A stretch of 17,049 bases of DNA from Pseudomonadota bacterium (GCA_023432845.1 JAEZEY010000027.1:1-17049); one strand, 5' to 3'; counted from the stretch's first letter, positions 6,563-14,435 are shown. A program made the numbers and translations. The notes: a model not told the origin generated them from the letters alone.

Positions 6563-7324
6563 TCAGTGCGGCGCGTCGACCTGGATTTCCTTCATGATCG
6601 CCACCTTGTAGGCGACGAATTCAGGGCTGGTCAGGCTATTGATCGACCGCGGCCGCTTCAGCTCGATCGGAATGGTACGGACGATGCGCCCCGGCCGCGC
6701 TGACATTACGCATATGCGGTCGGATAGCAGAATGGCCTCGTCGATATCATGTGTCACGAAAAGCACCGTGGTGCCGAGCTTCTGCCAGACGTCCAGCAGT
6801 AATTGCTGCATCGAGAGCCGCGTCTGCGCATCGAGCGCACCGAACGGCTCGTCCATCAGCAGCGCACGGGGGTTCATCACCAGAACGCGGGCGATACCAA
6901 CGCGCTGCCGCATGCCCCCGGAAAGCTGCACTGGCAGGGACTCCGCAAACGCCGACAGTCCGACGATGTCGAGCAGTTCACGCGCCCGGGGCTCGTATTC
7001 CGATTTGGCGACACCCTGCACCTGGGGCCCGAAGATCACGTTCTGCCAGACGTTGAGCCAGGGAAACAGCGCGGCCTCCTGGAACATCACGCCGCGATCC
7101 GGGCCTGGCTTCGACACCGGTGCACCGTCGAAGGTAATCACGCCGTCGGTGATCCTGTCGAAACCGGCTAGCACATTGAGCAAGGTGGACTTGCCGCAAC
7201 CCGATGGGCCGAGCAGCGCAACGAATTCGCCTTCGGTCACCGCCAGGCTGACATCGGACAGCGCATGTACGTCTTTGGGTCCGCGATAGACCTTGGAGAC
7301 GTTGTCGAATACGATTGTGCCCAT
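6563..7324 (-). CDS. ABC importer ATPase, NitT/TauT (SsuB/TauB-like) type
   Basis: This 253-residue ATPase has all motifs: Walker A GPSGCGKST (39-47), Q-loop Gln82 in VMFQEAALFPWL, signature LSGGMRQR (134-141), Walker B LLMDEP with D158/E159, D-loop GALD and switch His192 in VTHDIDEA. Length and the FPWLNVWQNV stretch fit the nitrate/sulfonate/taurine family. It would power uptake with the permease 23 nt upstream and the binding protein before that. The complete substrate-binding protein, permease and ATPase set makes an importer the secure call. The substrate is not readable from the ATPase; clustering with amide hydrolases rather than sulfonate monooxygenases argues against a standard taurine or alkanesulfonate system. 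Confidence 0.95.
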   Translation of the reverse strand: MGTIVFDNVSKVYRGPKDVHALSDVSLAVTEGEFVALLGPSGCGKSTLLNVLAGFDRITDGVITFDGAPVSKPGPDRGVMFQEAALFPWLNVWQNVIFGPQVQGVAKSEYEPRARELLDIVGLSAFAESLPVQLSGGMRQRVGIARVLVMNPRALLMDEPFGALDAQTRLSMQQLLLDVWQKLGTTVLFVTHDIDEAILLSDRICVMSARPGRIVRTIPIELKRPRSINSLTSPEFVAYKVAIMKEIQVDAPH

Positions 7325-7347
7325 GGCGTGACTTTACGGCGTTTGCT

Positions 7348-8229
7348 TCAGGACTGAAATGACTGCAGCCGTCGCCAGGTAAGCACCCAGCGCTGAATCT
7401 GCATGATGATGAAATCGCTGCCGAGTCCGAGCAGACCGATTGAGACCATGTCGGAAATGACGACGTCCATACGGCCGACGTAATAAGCGTCCCACAGCAC
7501 ATAGCCGAGGCCGGACTTCACAGCGACCATCTCCGCGACGATGACCGCAGTCCAGCCGATGCCGAGCCCGATACGCAAGCCGGTGAAAATCGACGGCAGC
7601 GAAGCCGGCAGTACAACGCGGCGCAGCACAGTCCAGCGGCTGGCGCCCATCATCAGCGCGGCGCGAACCAGGTTGCGCTCGACGTCGCGAGCGCCCTGCG
7701 CGGTGTTGAGTACGATCGGGAAAAACGCGCCGAGCGAGATCAGAAAGATGGCACCGATGTCCTGGATGCCGAAAACGGCGATTGAGAACGGCAGCCATGC
7801 AGTGATGGGCACCGGACGAAGGAACTGCACCGTGGGATCGACGATGCTGGCGACCAACCGGTTCCAGCCGATAGCGATGCCGATCGGCACACCGACGAGA
7901 ATGGCAAACAGAAAACCTTTGCCGACGCGTTCGGCCGAGAAAATCAGATTCGAAAACCAGGTGCCGCTGTAGGGATTGAGGCCGAGCCCGCTCGGGCCAA
8001 AAGCCCATACGGTCCAAGCCTGCCAGACGCGGTCCGGCGTCGGCAACACGCCGCCGAACAGTGAGCCATCGCGGCCGCCGGCGATCTGCCAGATCGCGAT
8101 GACCGCGACTGGCAGCAACACAGCCCGCAAGGTGCGCTGCATGCCGCGCCCGGCGGCAAGCCAGGCGACCGCCGTTGAAGCGGTGCCTTGCCTGTCGCCG
8201 GAAACTGTATTCGTTGTTTCGGTAGTCAT
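7348..8229 (-). CDS. ABC importer permease, NitT/TauT type
   Basis: This 293-residue inner-membrane permease has a polar start, a first hydrophobic segment at about 35-55, and several more downstream. The cytoplasmic EAA loop is clear: RAALMMGASRWTVLRRVVLP followed by SLPSIFTGLRIGLG, the coupling site for the ATPase in BPD_transp_1 permeases. The likely partner is the adjacent ATPase. The ATG at 8229 follows a GAGG leader and lies 15 nt after the binding-protein stop. Only one permease gene is present, so a homodimeric channel is expected, as in SsuC/TauC. A longer reading frame on the same strand is Arg/Ala-rich with no features and was discarded. Confidence 0.93.
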   Translation of the reverse strand: MTTETTNTVSGDRQGTASTAVAWLAAGRGMQRTLRAVLLPVAVIAIWQIAGGRDGSLFGGVLPTPDRVWQAWTVWAFGPSGLGLNPYSGTWFSNLIFSAERVGKGFLFAILVGVPIGIAIGWNRLVASIVDPTVQFLRPVPITAWLPFSIAVFGIQDIGAIFLISLGAFFPIVLNTAQGARDVERNLVRAALMMGASRWTVLRRVVLPASLPSIFTGLRIGLGIGWTAVIVAEMVAVKSGLGYVLWDAYYVGRMDVVISDMVSIGLLGLGSDFIIMQIQRWVLTWRRLQSFQS

Positions 8230-8244
8230 CAGCCTCGTCTGGCC

Positions 8245-9234
8245 CTACTTGCCCATGGCCTTGGTGACGAATGAGCCGTCCCAATGCTTCTCCACCTCAC
8301 CCGACACATCCTTCTGGATGACGCCGAGATCGGCGAAAGCCTTAGCCTGCCGCTTGATCTGATCCGGCGAAACGACCTCGCCTAGCTTGATCACCGCCGA
8401 GGCTTTCTCCGCCAGTTCCAGCTTCATGCCGGAGAGCTGCGCATAGGCTTCGGCAAACGCCTTCGGCGACTTGCTAAGCGTGTCCTGGCTCTTGAGATAG
8501 GCCCAGACGAAGCGCTCGACCGCGGCCTTCTTGGTATCGATCGCCGACTTCGACGCCGCGATCAGGCCCAGTTCGGCGCCGACCGCTTTGGACGAACCAT
8601 ACTCGAGGTTCTTGGCGAAGAAGCCGTAGCCTTCCATCACCGGGATGGATTCGAACGGCTCCCAGGTCACGATCGCGTCGATCTCGCCCTTCTTGAGTGC
8701 CTGATTGAAGTTGGCGCCGCCACCCTGGATGTTGACGGCCTGGAAGCTGTTGTACGGGATGTTCTTCTCGACCAGGGTCGCGGCAAACTGGAACCAGACG
8801 GCCGAGCCTGGCGCGATGGCGATCTTCTTGCCCTTAATATCGTCCCAGGAATCGAGCTTCACGCCATTGCGGCCGATGACATATTTTGGCGATGAGCCAA
8901 CCCCCATCAGACCGACAATATTAGTCGAACCCTGCGCCAGCGCGATCGCAAGGTCGGCCGGCCCGACCGATGCCATGTCGAGTGAGCCGGCGAGCAACGC
9001 GGTACGCGCATCGGCATAACGTACGAACTCGACGAGCTTGAGATCGACCCCAAGCTTCTTCATATCCTCGGCGATCAGGATGATGGGCGCGAGATGACCG
9101 ACTTTCTGATAGCCAACGGTCAGTGTAACCGGCGGCGACAGCGGTGCCGGTTCCGGACCCAAGGCAAGAGCTGGCGTCAACAGCGATCCGACAGCGGCGG
9201 CGGCCAGTGCAATCTTCCTTACAGTATCAAGCAT
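8245..9234 (-). CDS. NitT/TauT-type ABC substrate-binding protein
   Basis: The periplasmic binding protein starts at the ATG at 9234, where AGAGGGGA sits about 5 nt upstream, rather than at an ATG seven codons earlier lacking such a leader; this gives 329 residues. Residues 1-25 are a signal peptide (MLDTVRKIA, then an Ala/Leu core and an ALA cut region). The mature part begins VTLTVGYQKVGHLAPIIL, typical of the NMT1/SsuA-like clan, followed by LLAGSLDMASVGPADLAIALAQG, WDDIKGKKIAI and IDAIVTWEP, all standard marks of nitrate/sulfonate/taurine binding proteins. It captures the ligand for the permease and ATPase. Ligand unknown. It lies between the CoA-transferase gene (54 nt upstream) and the permease (15 nt downstream). 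Confidence 0.92.
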   Translation of the reverse strand: MLDTVRKIALAAAAVGSLLTPALALGPEPAPLSPPVTLTVGYQKVGHLAPIILIAEDMKKLGVDLKLVEFVRYADARTALLAGSLDMASVGPADLAIALAQGSTNIVGLMGVGSSPKYVIGRNGVKLDSWDDIKGKKIAIAPGSAVWFQFAATLVEKNIPYNSFQAVNIQGGGANFNQALKKGEIDAIVTWEPFESIPVMEGYGFFAKNLEYGSSKAVGAELGLIAASKSAIDTKKAAVERFVWAYLKSQDTLSKSPKAFAEAYAQLSGMKLELAEKASAVIKLGEVVSPDQIKRQAKAFADLGVIQKDVSGEVEKHWDGSFVTKAMGK

Positions 9235-9288
9235 TGCTTTCCCCTCTGGTTGCATCGAAACCTGAGCCGTCGCGAAAGTACCGGACGA

Positions 9289-10482
9289 CTAGATGATACG
9301 CTCGCGGCGAAGCGTCTCAATATCAGCATCGCCAAGACCGACCGTTTTCAGAATGTCCGTGTTGTCATTGCCCGCATCCGGCAGCAGGTTGCCATAGCCA
9401 GCCGGTGTGCGCGACAGTTCGATCGGCTGCGCTACCAAAGTCAGATCTGGCTTGGCGCCGCCCGGTACCGTCACCGCGGCGCCGAGATGCGCGACTTGCG
9501 CATCCGCGAACACTTCGTCCATTGCATAGATCGGTCCGGCGGGAACATCCGCCTGTTCCAGCGCGCGGAGCCAATGCTGCGATGGTTTGGTCGCGAAAAT
9601 GGCGGCCAGCTCGGCCATCAGGGCCGGACGATGCGCGAGTCGCGCGTCCTGAGTTGCGTAATCCGGATGGTTCTTCATCTCAGGTCGCCCCATCGCATCG
9701 CAAAACGCCAGCCATTGCGAGGGACCGCCGACGGCGATGTTGATATAGCCATCGGCCGTCTTCACCACGCCCATCGGTGTCGAATAAGGATGGTCGTTGC
9801 CGGCCTGCCGCGGCACGACGCCATCGACCAGATAACGCGCCGCCTGAAAATCCATCAGACCGATCTGCGCCTGCAGCAGCGACGTCGAAACCCACTGCCC
9901 CTCGCCCGAGCGCTCGCGTTCGGCCAGCGCCACGAAAATGCCGAGCGCCGCGTAAAGCCCTGCGGCGCTGTCGGCGACCGCTATGCCGGCACGCACAGGC
10001 CCCTGGCCCGGCAGACCGGTGACGCCCATCAGGCCGCCCATACCTTGTGCGATTTGATCGAAGCCGGCCCGTTTGCGATACGGCCCCGACTGTCCGAAGC
10101 CTGAGATCGAGGCAAGAATGATGCGCTTGTTGATGGCTTTGAGATCCTCATAAGCGATGCCGAGACGCTCTTTCACATCCGGCCGGTAATTCTCGACGAC
10201 AACGTCCGCGGTGGCGACCAGCTTTTTGAAAATCGCAAGACCCGCGTTGGTCTTCAGATTCAGCGTGATCGAGCGCTTGTTGCGGTGAAGATTCTGCATG
10301 TCCGAACCTTCGCGCGCGCCGCTCATGCCCTCGTTGGGATCGACGCCGGGCGGCGCTTCGATCTTGATGACGTCGGCGCCGAAGTCGGCGAATACGCGGC
10401 AGCAAGTCGGACCGGAGCGAACACGGGTCAGATCGAGAATACGCAGATGTTTGAGAGCACGCGACTTTGGGTCTGACTTCAC
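9289..10482 (-). CDS. CaiB/BaiF (class III) CoA-transferase
   Basis: This 397-residue enzyme belongs to the formyl-CoA transferase/CaiB family, which moves CoA between carboxylic acids. Visible are LRILDLTRVRSGP (about 13-25), FADFGADVIKIE (31-42), RNKRSITLNLK (68-77), VVVENYRPDV, ISGFGQSGPY and IAVADSAAGLYAA, whose D171 falls where the family's catalytic Asp (D169 in formyl-CoA transferase and CaiB) is expected. GQAGNDHP-like and WLAFC segments appear later. The start is a GTG at 10482 with AAGGA inside the last codons of the amidase gene, 4 nt away, suggesting translational coupling. In this operon it may activate the carboxylate released by amide hydrolysis as a CoA thioester. Donor and acceptor are not predictable from sequence alone. 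Confidence 0.93.
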   Translation of the reverse strand: MKSDPKSRALKHLRILDLTRVRSGPTCCRVFADFGADVIKIEAPPGVDPNEGMSGAREGSDMQNLHRNKRSITLNLKTNAGLAIFKKLVATADVVVENYRPDVKERLGIAYEDLKAINKRIILASISGFGQSGPYRKRAGFDQIAQGMGGLMGVTGLPGQGPVRAGIAVADSAAGLYAALGIFVALAERERSGEGQWVSTSLLQAQIGLMDFQAARYLVDGVVPRQAGNDHPYSTPMGVVKTADGYINIAVGGPSQWLAFCDAMGRPEMKNHPDYATQDARLAHRPALMAELAAIFATKPSQHWLRALEQADVPAGPIYAMDEVFADAQVAHLGAAVTVPGGAKPDLTLVAQPIELSRTPAGYGNLLPDAGNDNTDILKTVGLGDADIETLRRERII

Positions 10483-10486
10483 ACCG

Positions 10487-11830
10487 CTATCCTTGCCTGG
10501 TCGTCAACGTATCGGCGGCTATGCCTTTGGGCACGCGGCCATGCCAATCCGTTTCTTCCTGGAATCGGCGCCCCATATCGAGCAGCTGTGCTTCGCTGCC
10601 GGGCCGCCCTACGATCTGCAGCGCCGCCGGCATGCTGTGGCTGTCGAAGCCCATCGGCAGCGCCAGCGCCGGCAGGCCGAGATAATTGACGAAGCGCGTA
10701 AAGCGGCTCATCGCATAAAGCTTGCGCGGATTGAACGCAGGCGAGGATGGATCAGTCTCCTCATAACGCGGTGTCGTCACCGGCATCACCGGCAAAATCG
10801 CGACATCGGCGTCGCCAAGGCACTGCGCGAGAAATTCCTCGCAGGTTGCGTCGCGGCGGCGCAGCGTGGCATCAAGGTCGCCATCGGGAATGTCGAAGCC
10901 CTTGCTGAGACGCTTGCGCAGAACACTGTCGAGCGTTTCGGAGGCGATGAGATCCCTGTGGGTTCGTGCCGCCTCGGCCTGCATTACCAGTAAGGCGGCG
11001 CGATCGGCGCCCTGCGGAAAGCCGCGACTTGAGCCGATCCTCACGCCGACCCGGGCGATGGTGGCAACGGCATCGCGGAAAAGCGCAACTATATTGGGAT
11101 CGCATTCCGTCAAAGCGCCTTCGATCACCGTTGCTTTGGTCACGCCGCGCAGATCCGGCCGCCTCCCGACCAACGCGCGCCAAACCACGGCAATATCGAT
11201 CACCGACCGCGCGAGAATGCCGATGGTGTCGAGGCTGGGCGCCAGCGGCATGACGCCTTCTTCGGAGATAGCGCCCCAGCTCGGCTTCAAAGCCGTGATG
11301 CCGCAGCAATGTGCCGGGATGCGCACCGAGCCGCCGGTGTCCGACCCCAGCGCGACATCGCAGCATCCAGCCGCAACCAGCGCCGCCGAGCCGCTCGAAG
11401 AGCCCCCAGGTACAGAAGCGGAATTCCAAGGATTGAGGACGTTGCCGCGCTCCTTGTTGAAACCGGACGGCTCGTAGGCGAGCGTGGTCATCTCGGCCGT
11501 GGCGACCATGCTGGCGCCGCAGGCGTTCAGGGTATCGACAACAGCCGCCGGCGCCGTGCGGCGTTCAAGCGGCGACGCGCAGCCCCAGCTCGGCGCGGCG
11601 TAACCGTTGGCGATCATGTCTTTGACGGCATACGGCAGGCCGGCCAGCGCACCAGGGCTCGGTTTCTGCTGCGGGATGACCCTGGCGACAGCGTTGAGCG
11701 CGACGCCGATCGTTTCGAGCCGGCGCCGGCACTGCTCTTCGGCAGCCGCGCGACCAACGTCATCCAGCGCTGCCCAGTCCGGAAACCGGTCGGCAACCAG
11801 ATGCAATGGCTGAGATAACGCTACGCTCAC
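10487..11830 (-). CDS. Amidase-signature family hydrolase
   Basis: This 447-residue amidase-signature enzyme is cytoplasmic, with no signal peptide. The Ser-cisSer-Lys triad is complete: K70 in YAVKD, S144 in PGGSSSGSAA and S168 in GSDTGGSVRIPA, with the family spacing of 24 between the serines. The family cleaves C-N bonds in linear amides, carbamates or ureas to give a carboxylic acid and ammonia or an amine. Close functional assignment (for example allophanate hydrolase, mandelamide hydrolase) is not justified; the length suits a stand-alone amidase. The start is a GTG at 11830 preceded by GGGAG. It is the first structural gene after lysR (81 nt gap) and is followed after 4 nt by the CoA-transferase, so its acid product may be the CoA acceptor. 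Confidence 0.93.
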   Translation of the reverse strand: MSVALSQPLHLVADRFPDWAALDDVGRAAAEEQCRRRLETIGVALNAVARVIPQQKPSPGALAGLPYAVKDMIANGYAAPSWGCASPLERRTAPAAVVDTLNACGASMVATAEMTTLAYEPSGFNKERGNVLNPWNSASVPGGSSSGSAALVAAGCCDVALGSDTGGSVRIPAHCCGITALKPSWGAISEEGVMPLAPSLDTIGILARSVIDIAVVWRALVGRRPDLRGVTKATVIEGALTECDPNIVALFRDAVATIARVGVRIGSSRGFPQGADRAALLVMQAEAARTHRDLIASETLDSVLRKRLSKGFDIPDGDLDATLRRRDATCEEFLAQCLGDADVAILPVMPVTTPRYEETDPSSPAFNPRKLYAMSRFTRFVNYLGLPALALPMGFDSHSMPAALQIVGRPGSEAQLLDMGRRFQEETDWHGRVPKGIAADTLTTRQG

Positions 11831-11903
11831 CGCTACTCCCGCTTTCCCCGGCAGGTTGAATGATAGCGTCCTGTCGGGGTTGCGGACTCCGAAAATTTGC
11901 GAC

Positions 11904-11930
11904 AGTGATTTCTATTTTCGCGAAATCACT
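11904..11930. promoter_or_regulatory. Perfect hairpin between lysR and the amidase
   Basis: AGTGATTTC (11904-11912) and GAAATCACT (11922-11930) are exact reverse complements around a 9-nt spacer. Overlapping it, TTTCGCGAAA (11916-11925) is itself a perfect 10-bp palindrome. The element straddles the lysR stop codon and lies 74-100 nt upstream of the amidase start. It could be a LysR operator for the amidase operon or a weak transcript-end hairpin; no T-tract follows on the minus strand, which argues against a standard terminator. Confidence 0.55.
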
Positions 11931-12844
11931 TTCCGGATCGATGCGGTCTTGCCGCCGTGAGCCAGCAGGAAGTCGACCAAGCGGCGCGCCGGCAGCGCGA
12001 TGTCCTCGCGGGCGCGGATGCAGATCGAGTGCTGTCTCTCTGCCCAGGGCTCGGCGAGACGCAGCACGGCGAGCCCCATGGATTTGCCGAGAAGCCACGC
12101 GACCGGTTCGGGCAGAACTCCGTAGCCCAGCCCCTGCCCGACCAGCGTGCACATGACTTCGAAACTGCGGACTTCGACCCGCACGCGCATCGACCGACCG
12201 AGTTCGGCCGCCTTGGTCGACATCAGTCGGTAGGTCGCGGTGTCGCTCTCCAGCGATATTGCGTCCTCGTCAATGATGTCGGCAAAGTGCAGCGAGCGCC
12301 GCCGCGCCAACGGATGCTGCAAGGGCAGCGCCACGACCAGGCGATCCGAGGCGTAGTCGGTCACTTCCAGCCCGGCGTCCGTGTTCGGCCCTCGTACGAT
12401 GATGCCGATATCGGATTGCTTGTTGAGTACAGCTGCGATGGTGGCGTTGGTCGGGCGCTCCTGCAGATCCAGCTTGATCTCCGGATTGGCCTGCGCGAAG
12501 GCCGACAAATCCTTGGCCAGGTGCTGCACCAGCGCCGAGCTCGATGCACTGACGCGCACATAGCCGCGCACGCCGAGACGGTGCTCATCGAGGCTGACGC
12601 GCACTTTGTCGCCGAGGCGCAGAACATCGCGCGCGTAGTTCATCATGGTGATACCGCCGGCGGTCGGCTCAATGCCATGCGAGCGGCGAACGACCAGAGG
12701 CACCTTGGCCTCCTGCTCGAGGAGGCTCAATCGGCGGCTCGCGGCGGACACCGCGATATTGAGGCTCTCGGCAGCTTTGCTGATGCTGCGCAGTTCGCAA
12801 GCAGCAAGGAAGATTCGCAGCGTTTGTAGGTCCTGGCGGATCAT
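11912..12844 (-). CDS. LysR-family transcriptional regulator
   Basis: This 310-residue LysR-type regulator has an N-terminal winged helix-turn-helix at about 5-65 (LQTLRIFLAACELRSISKAA, then LNIAVSAASRRLSLLEQE and FxRR-like VVRRSHGIEPTAGG), followed by a co-inducer domain from about 90 to 300. These proteins usually bind a pathway intermediate and activate a neighbouring operon. Unusually, it points in the same direction as the amidase operon and lies directly in front of it, rather than divergent. Its own upstream side holds an inverted repeat at 12947-12981 and only decayed sequence, so a former divergent partner may have been lost. Most likely it controls the catabolic operon from amidase to SDR. 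The ligand is unknown. Confidence 0.93.
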   Translation of the reverse strand: MIRQDLQTLRIFLAACELRSISKAAESLNIAVSAASRRLSLLEQEAKVPLVVRRSHGIEPTAGGITMMNYARDVLRLGDKVRVSLDEHRLGVRGYVRVSASSSALVQHLAKDLSAFAQANPEIKLDLQERPTNATIAAVLNKQSDIGIIVRGPNTDAGLEVTDYASDRLVVALPLQHPLARRRSLHFADIIDEDAISLESDTATYRLMSTKAAELGRSMRVRVEVRSFEVMCTLVGQGLGYGVLPEPVAWLLGKSMGLAVLRLAEPWAERQHSICIRAREDIALPARRLVDFLLAHGGKTASIRKVISRK

Positions 12845-13129
12845 GTTGACAATGTTAGCCTTATTCTTAAATCCGGTGCCGAAACTTTTCCCGTTCTTGA
12901 TCCGCGCTGTCCCGGGTCACAATCAGGCCGGTGGACTCCCAAAGCGGGAATACCCTACTGATCGTTTAGCATCGGTATTCCGACGTTTCGCGAAGACTAG
13001 TTCCGGGGACCCGATGCAGTACGTCGACCGCGCCGCGAATAGGCAAGCGGGCCTGACCTTTTCGCAGATATTCGATGCCGGCCGAACGATGGCAGGTACA
13101 CTTCATTGTTCGGAGGCAGCTACAAGCGC
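12845..13129. other. LysR upstream region, no intact gene
   Basis: This is the left part of a 590-nt stretch between lysR and gntR with no normal gene; the right part is the UxaA-type remnant. It contains the 8-bp inverted repeat and a doubtful small plus-strand ORF from 13014. The lysR promoter presumably lies in the first 100-150 nt, but no convincing -35/-10 pair could be fixed. The sequence from about 12990 onward may be the boundary of old rearrangement. Confidence 0.5.
12947..12981. promoter_or_regulatory. Inverted repeat upstream of lysR, possible operator
   Basis: GGAATACC (12947-12954) and GGTATTCC (12974-12981) are perfect reverse complements separated by 19 nt. The element begins 103 nt upstream of the lysR start, a normal place for an autoregulatory or divergent LysR binding region, although the spacing is longer than a simple T-N11-A box. 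It could also be chance or the end of a lost mobile segment. Confidence 0.35.
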
Positions 13130-13163
13130 CCCGACCGATGCACTACAGCCCTTCCCCGCTTGA
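13014..13163 (+). CDS. Doubtful short ORF divergent from lysR
   Basis: This 49-codon frame beginning MQYVDRAANRQAGLTFSQIF opens just downstream of the inverted repeat, with GGGGA before the ATG. It ends within the UxaA-type remnant. It could be the stump of a gene once divergent from lysR, cut off by a rearrangement, or a chance frame. No family is recognised; nothing in the product supports a function. Confidence 0.2.
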   Translation: MQYVDRAANRQAGLTFSQIFDAGRTMAGTLHCSEAATSAPTDALQPFPA

Positions 13164-13441
13164 GCTATGGAGTAATCGGCCATTGATGTCCATGTCGTCG
13201 GTCATGGTAGAGATAGTGATTGGCGGCGAGCTTCATCAACGGCGTCGGCTTGCAGCCGAAGGCCGAGCCGCGGCCCGCGTGAAGCACATCACGTTGCAGC
13301 CGCCGACGACCTGTCCGGTGGCGCGCCGACCGGATCGTAGCCCGGCGTGTCCATGAAGACGAAGCCGCGCTCGGTGATCGGCTCCGCATTCCGACCGGCT
13401 GTTTCGGCGACCACAACGGTGATCACATCTCTGCTGTTCAT
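13130..13441 (-). pseudogene. C-terminal remnant of a UxaA-family dehydratase, frameshifted
   Basis: Reading leftwards from the ATG at 13441 (overlapping the gntR stop as ATGA), pieces of a UxaA/altronate-galactarate dehydratase large-domain C-terminus appear in successive frames: AETAGRNAEPITERGFVFMD and TPGYDPVGA (to about 13322), TGQVVGGCNVMCFT (13319-13278), GRGSAFGCKPTPLMKLAANH (13275-13216) and MTDDMDIN (13205-13182), with a weaker trace further left. The family signature is MDTPGYDPVSATGQVAGGAN, then FTTGRGSxFGCKP, then DDMDIN, so identity is secure although at least three frame breaks are needed. UxaA-type enzymes dehydrate sugar acids or related hydroxy acids. The position behind a GntR/FCD regulator suggests gntR once controlled it. 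The left edge is approximate. Confidence 0.8.
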
Positions 13442-14193
13442 CGAGCGCCAGCCGCAGCTGCCGCAACATGTGCCTCACGATGGCTCAGAGAATTCACCAG
13501 CGATGATTTTATGCCCGCAATGTGCTCGCGCATCAGCGCCTCGGCGCGGTGCGGCTCGCGCGACAAGATCGCTTCGTAAATGCGATGATGATCATCGTGG
13601 CGGCGGCGGACGTTGCGATGCTCGAACACCACGATGTTTCGGTTCGACGACACCGGCACGTGGTGACAGATGCGGATCATCTCGCCGAGCATGCGGTTCC
13701 TGGCGGCGCCGAGAATGGTGTCGTGGAAATTGCCGTTGATGATGCGGTAGCGCGACATGTCGCCGGTTTCGAATACGCCCTTGCTGAGCAGCGCATCGCC
13801 GTCCGCGAGCGCCCGTTCGATCACGTCGCGATCCTGATCGGTTAGGCCCCGCTCGGCCGCAAAGCGCGTCGCCAGCCCTTCGAGCTGAGCCCGGATGTCA
13901 TAGGCATCGACGATCTCGGACAACGGGAAGGTGCGGACCAGGAAGCCTCTGTTCGGCACATAATCGAGCAGCCCTTCGCCTGCCAGCGCCTGCAGGGCAG
14001 CGCGCACGGGCGTACGCGACACTTCCATCATCTGGCTCAGCCGCACTTCGTTGAGGCGGACGCCGGTGGCGATCTCGCCGCCAAGAATGGCTTCGCGCAG
14101 CCGGTCGGTGACCGAAAGCGCGCTGCGGCCATCGCGGGTCGACCCAGGCGGTTCGTTGTCGCGCGATGTGCGTTCGAGCTGCGTGTCCGACAT
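13438..14193 (-). CDS. GntR-family (FadR/FCD subfamily) transcriptional regulator
   Basis: This 251-residue regulator has a GntR winged helix-turn-helix at about 26-90 (SVTDRLREAILGGEIATG, RLSQMMEVSRTPVRAALQAL, GLLDYVPNRGFLVR), followed by an all-helical FCD ligand-binding domain, about 95-225. Likely metal/ligand histidines are visible in NGNFHDTI, in HHRIYEAI and in REHI. FCD regulators usually repress catabolic genes until an organic-acid effector binds. GGAGG 8 nt before the ATG fixes the start. It is divergent from the hydrolase operon across a 242-nt region holding two near-palindromic sites, its probable operators. Its stop overlaps the ATG of the UxaA-type remnant, showing a former downstream partner. 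Likely control: the plus-strand operon starting at 14436, and its own gene. Confidence 0.93.
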   Translation of the reverse strand: MSDTQLERTSRDNEPPGSTRDGRSALSVTDRLREAILGGEIATGVRLNEVRLSQMMEVSRTPVRAALQALAGEGLLDYVPNRGFLVRTFPLSEIVDAYDIRAQLEGLATRFAAERGLTDQDRDVIERALADGDALLSKGVFETGDMSRYRIINGNFHDTILGAARNRMLGEMIRICHHVPVSSNRNIVVFEHRNVRRRHDDHHRIYEAILSREPHRAEALMREHIAGIKSSLVNSLSHREAHVAAAAAGAR

Positions 14194-14245
14194 TCGCTTG
14201 CCTCCGGCATTATTGATACCCGCAGTCGGCGCGGCATCAAGTCAC

Positions 14246-14259
14246 AAGTGCATACACTT
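14246..14259. promoter_or_regulatory. Near-palindromic operator candidate, site 1
   Basis: AAGTGCATACACTT is a palindrome with one mismatched pair (six of seven pairs match). It lies 53 nt upstream of gntR, where a bound repressor would cover or neighbour the promoter. The half-site AAGTGTAT on the minus strand recurs exactly at 14362. Size and symmetry fit GntR-family operators; binding by this GntR is inferred. Confidence 0.55.
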
Positions 14260-14361
14260 TGTAACGGCAAGCCGCATTTCTCTTTAAAAATGCCAGCCAT
14301 AAGGTGCGATTTTGCGTTGCATCTAAATTGAGCGCGCTGCAAAAATAGTAGCCGTTGCCAA

Positions 14362-14375
14362 AAGTGTATTCATTT
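14362..14375. promoter_or_regulatory. Near-palindromic operator candidate, site 2
   Basis: AAGTGTATTCATTT matches the reverse complement of site 1 (AAGTGTATGCACTT) at 12 of 14 positions, including the whole left half-site. It lies 60 nt upstream of the alpha/beta-hydrolase start. Centre-to-centre distance from site 1 is 116 nt, close to eleven DNA turns, so looping by one regulator is conceivable. Confidence 0.5.
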
Positions 14376-14435
14376 GCCCTTGACTCCCCCCGCTCCGGAT
14401 TCAACGATCCCGCAACTTCTTGAGTACGGGACGCC

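Larger units (their letters stand above)
14194..14435. promoter_or_regulatory. Divergent promoter region between gntR and the hydrolase operon
   Basis: This AT-richer region separates two divergently transcribed units. It holds two related 14-bp sites (14246-14259 and 14362-14375), one near each gene, separated by an AT-rich stretch around 14278-14348. No -35/-10 pair could be assigned with confidence in either direction. The arrangement suits a regulator controlling both its own gene and the divergent operon. Confidence 0.6.

Noticed and set aside
7334..8284. 316-codon minus-strand frame overlapping the permease
   Set aside because: His/Arg-rich with no hydrophobic segments; the permease frame has the EAA loop and membrane segments.
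9289..10482. Gln204 in SLLQA of the CoA-transferase as a lost catalytic Asp
   Set aside because: The family's catalytic Asp aligns better with D171 in ADSAAGLYA, which is present, so the enzyme looks intact.
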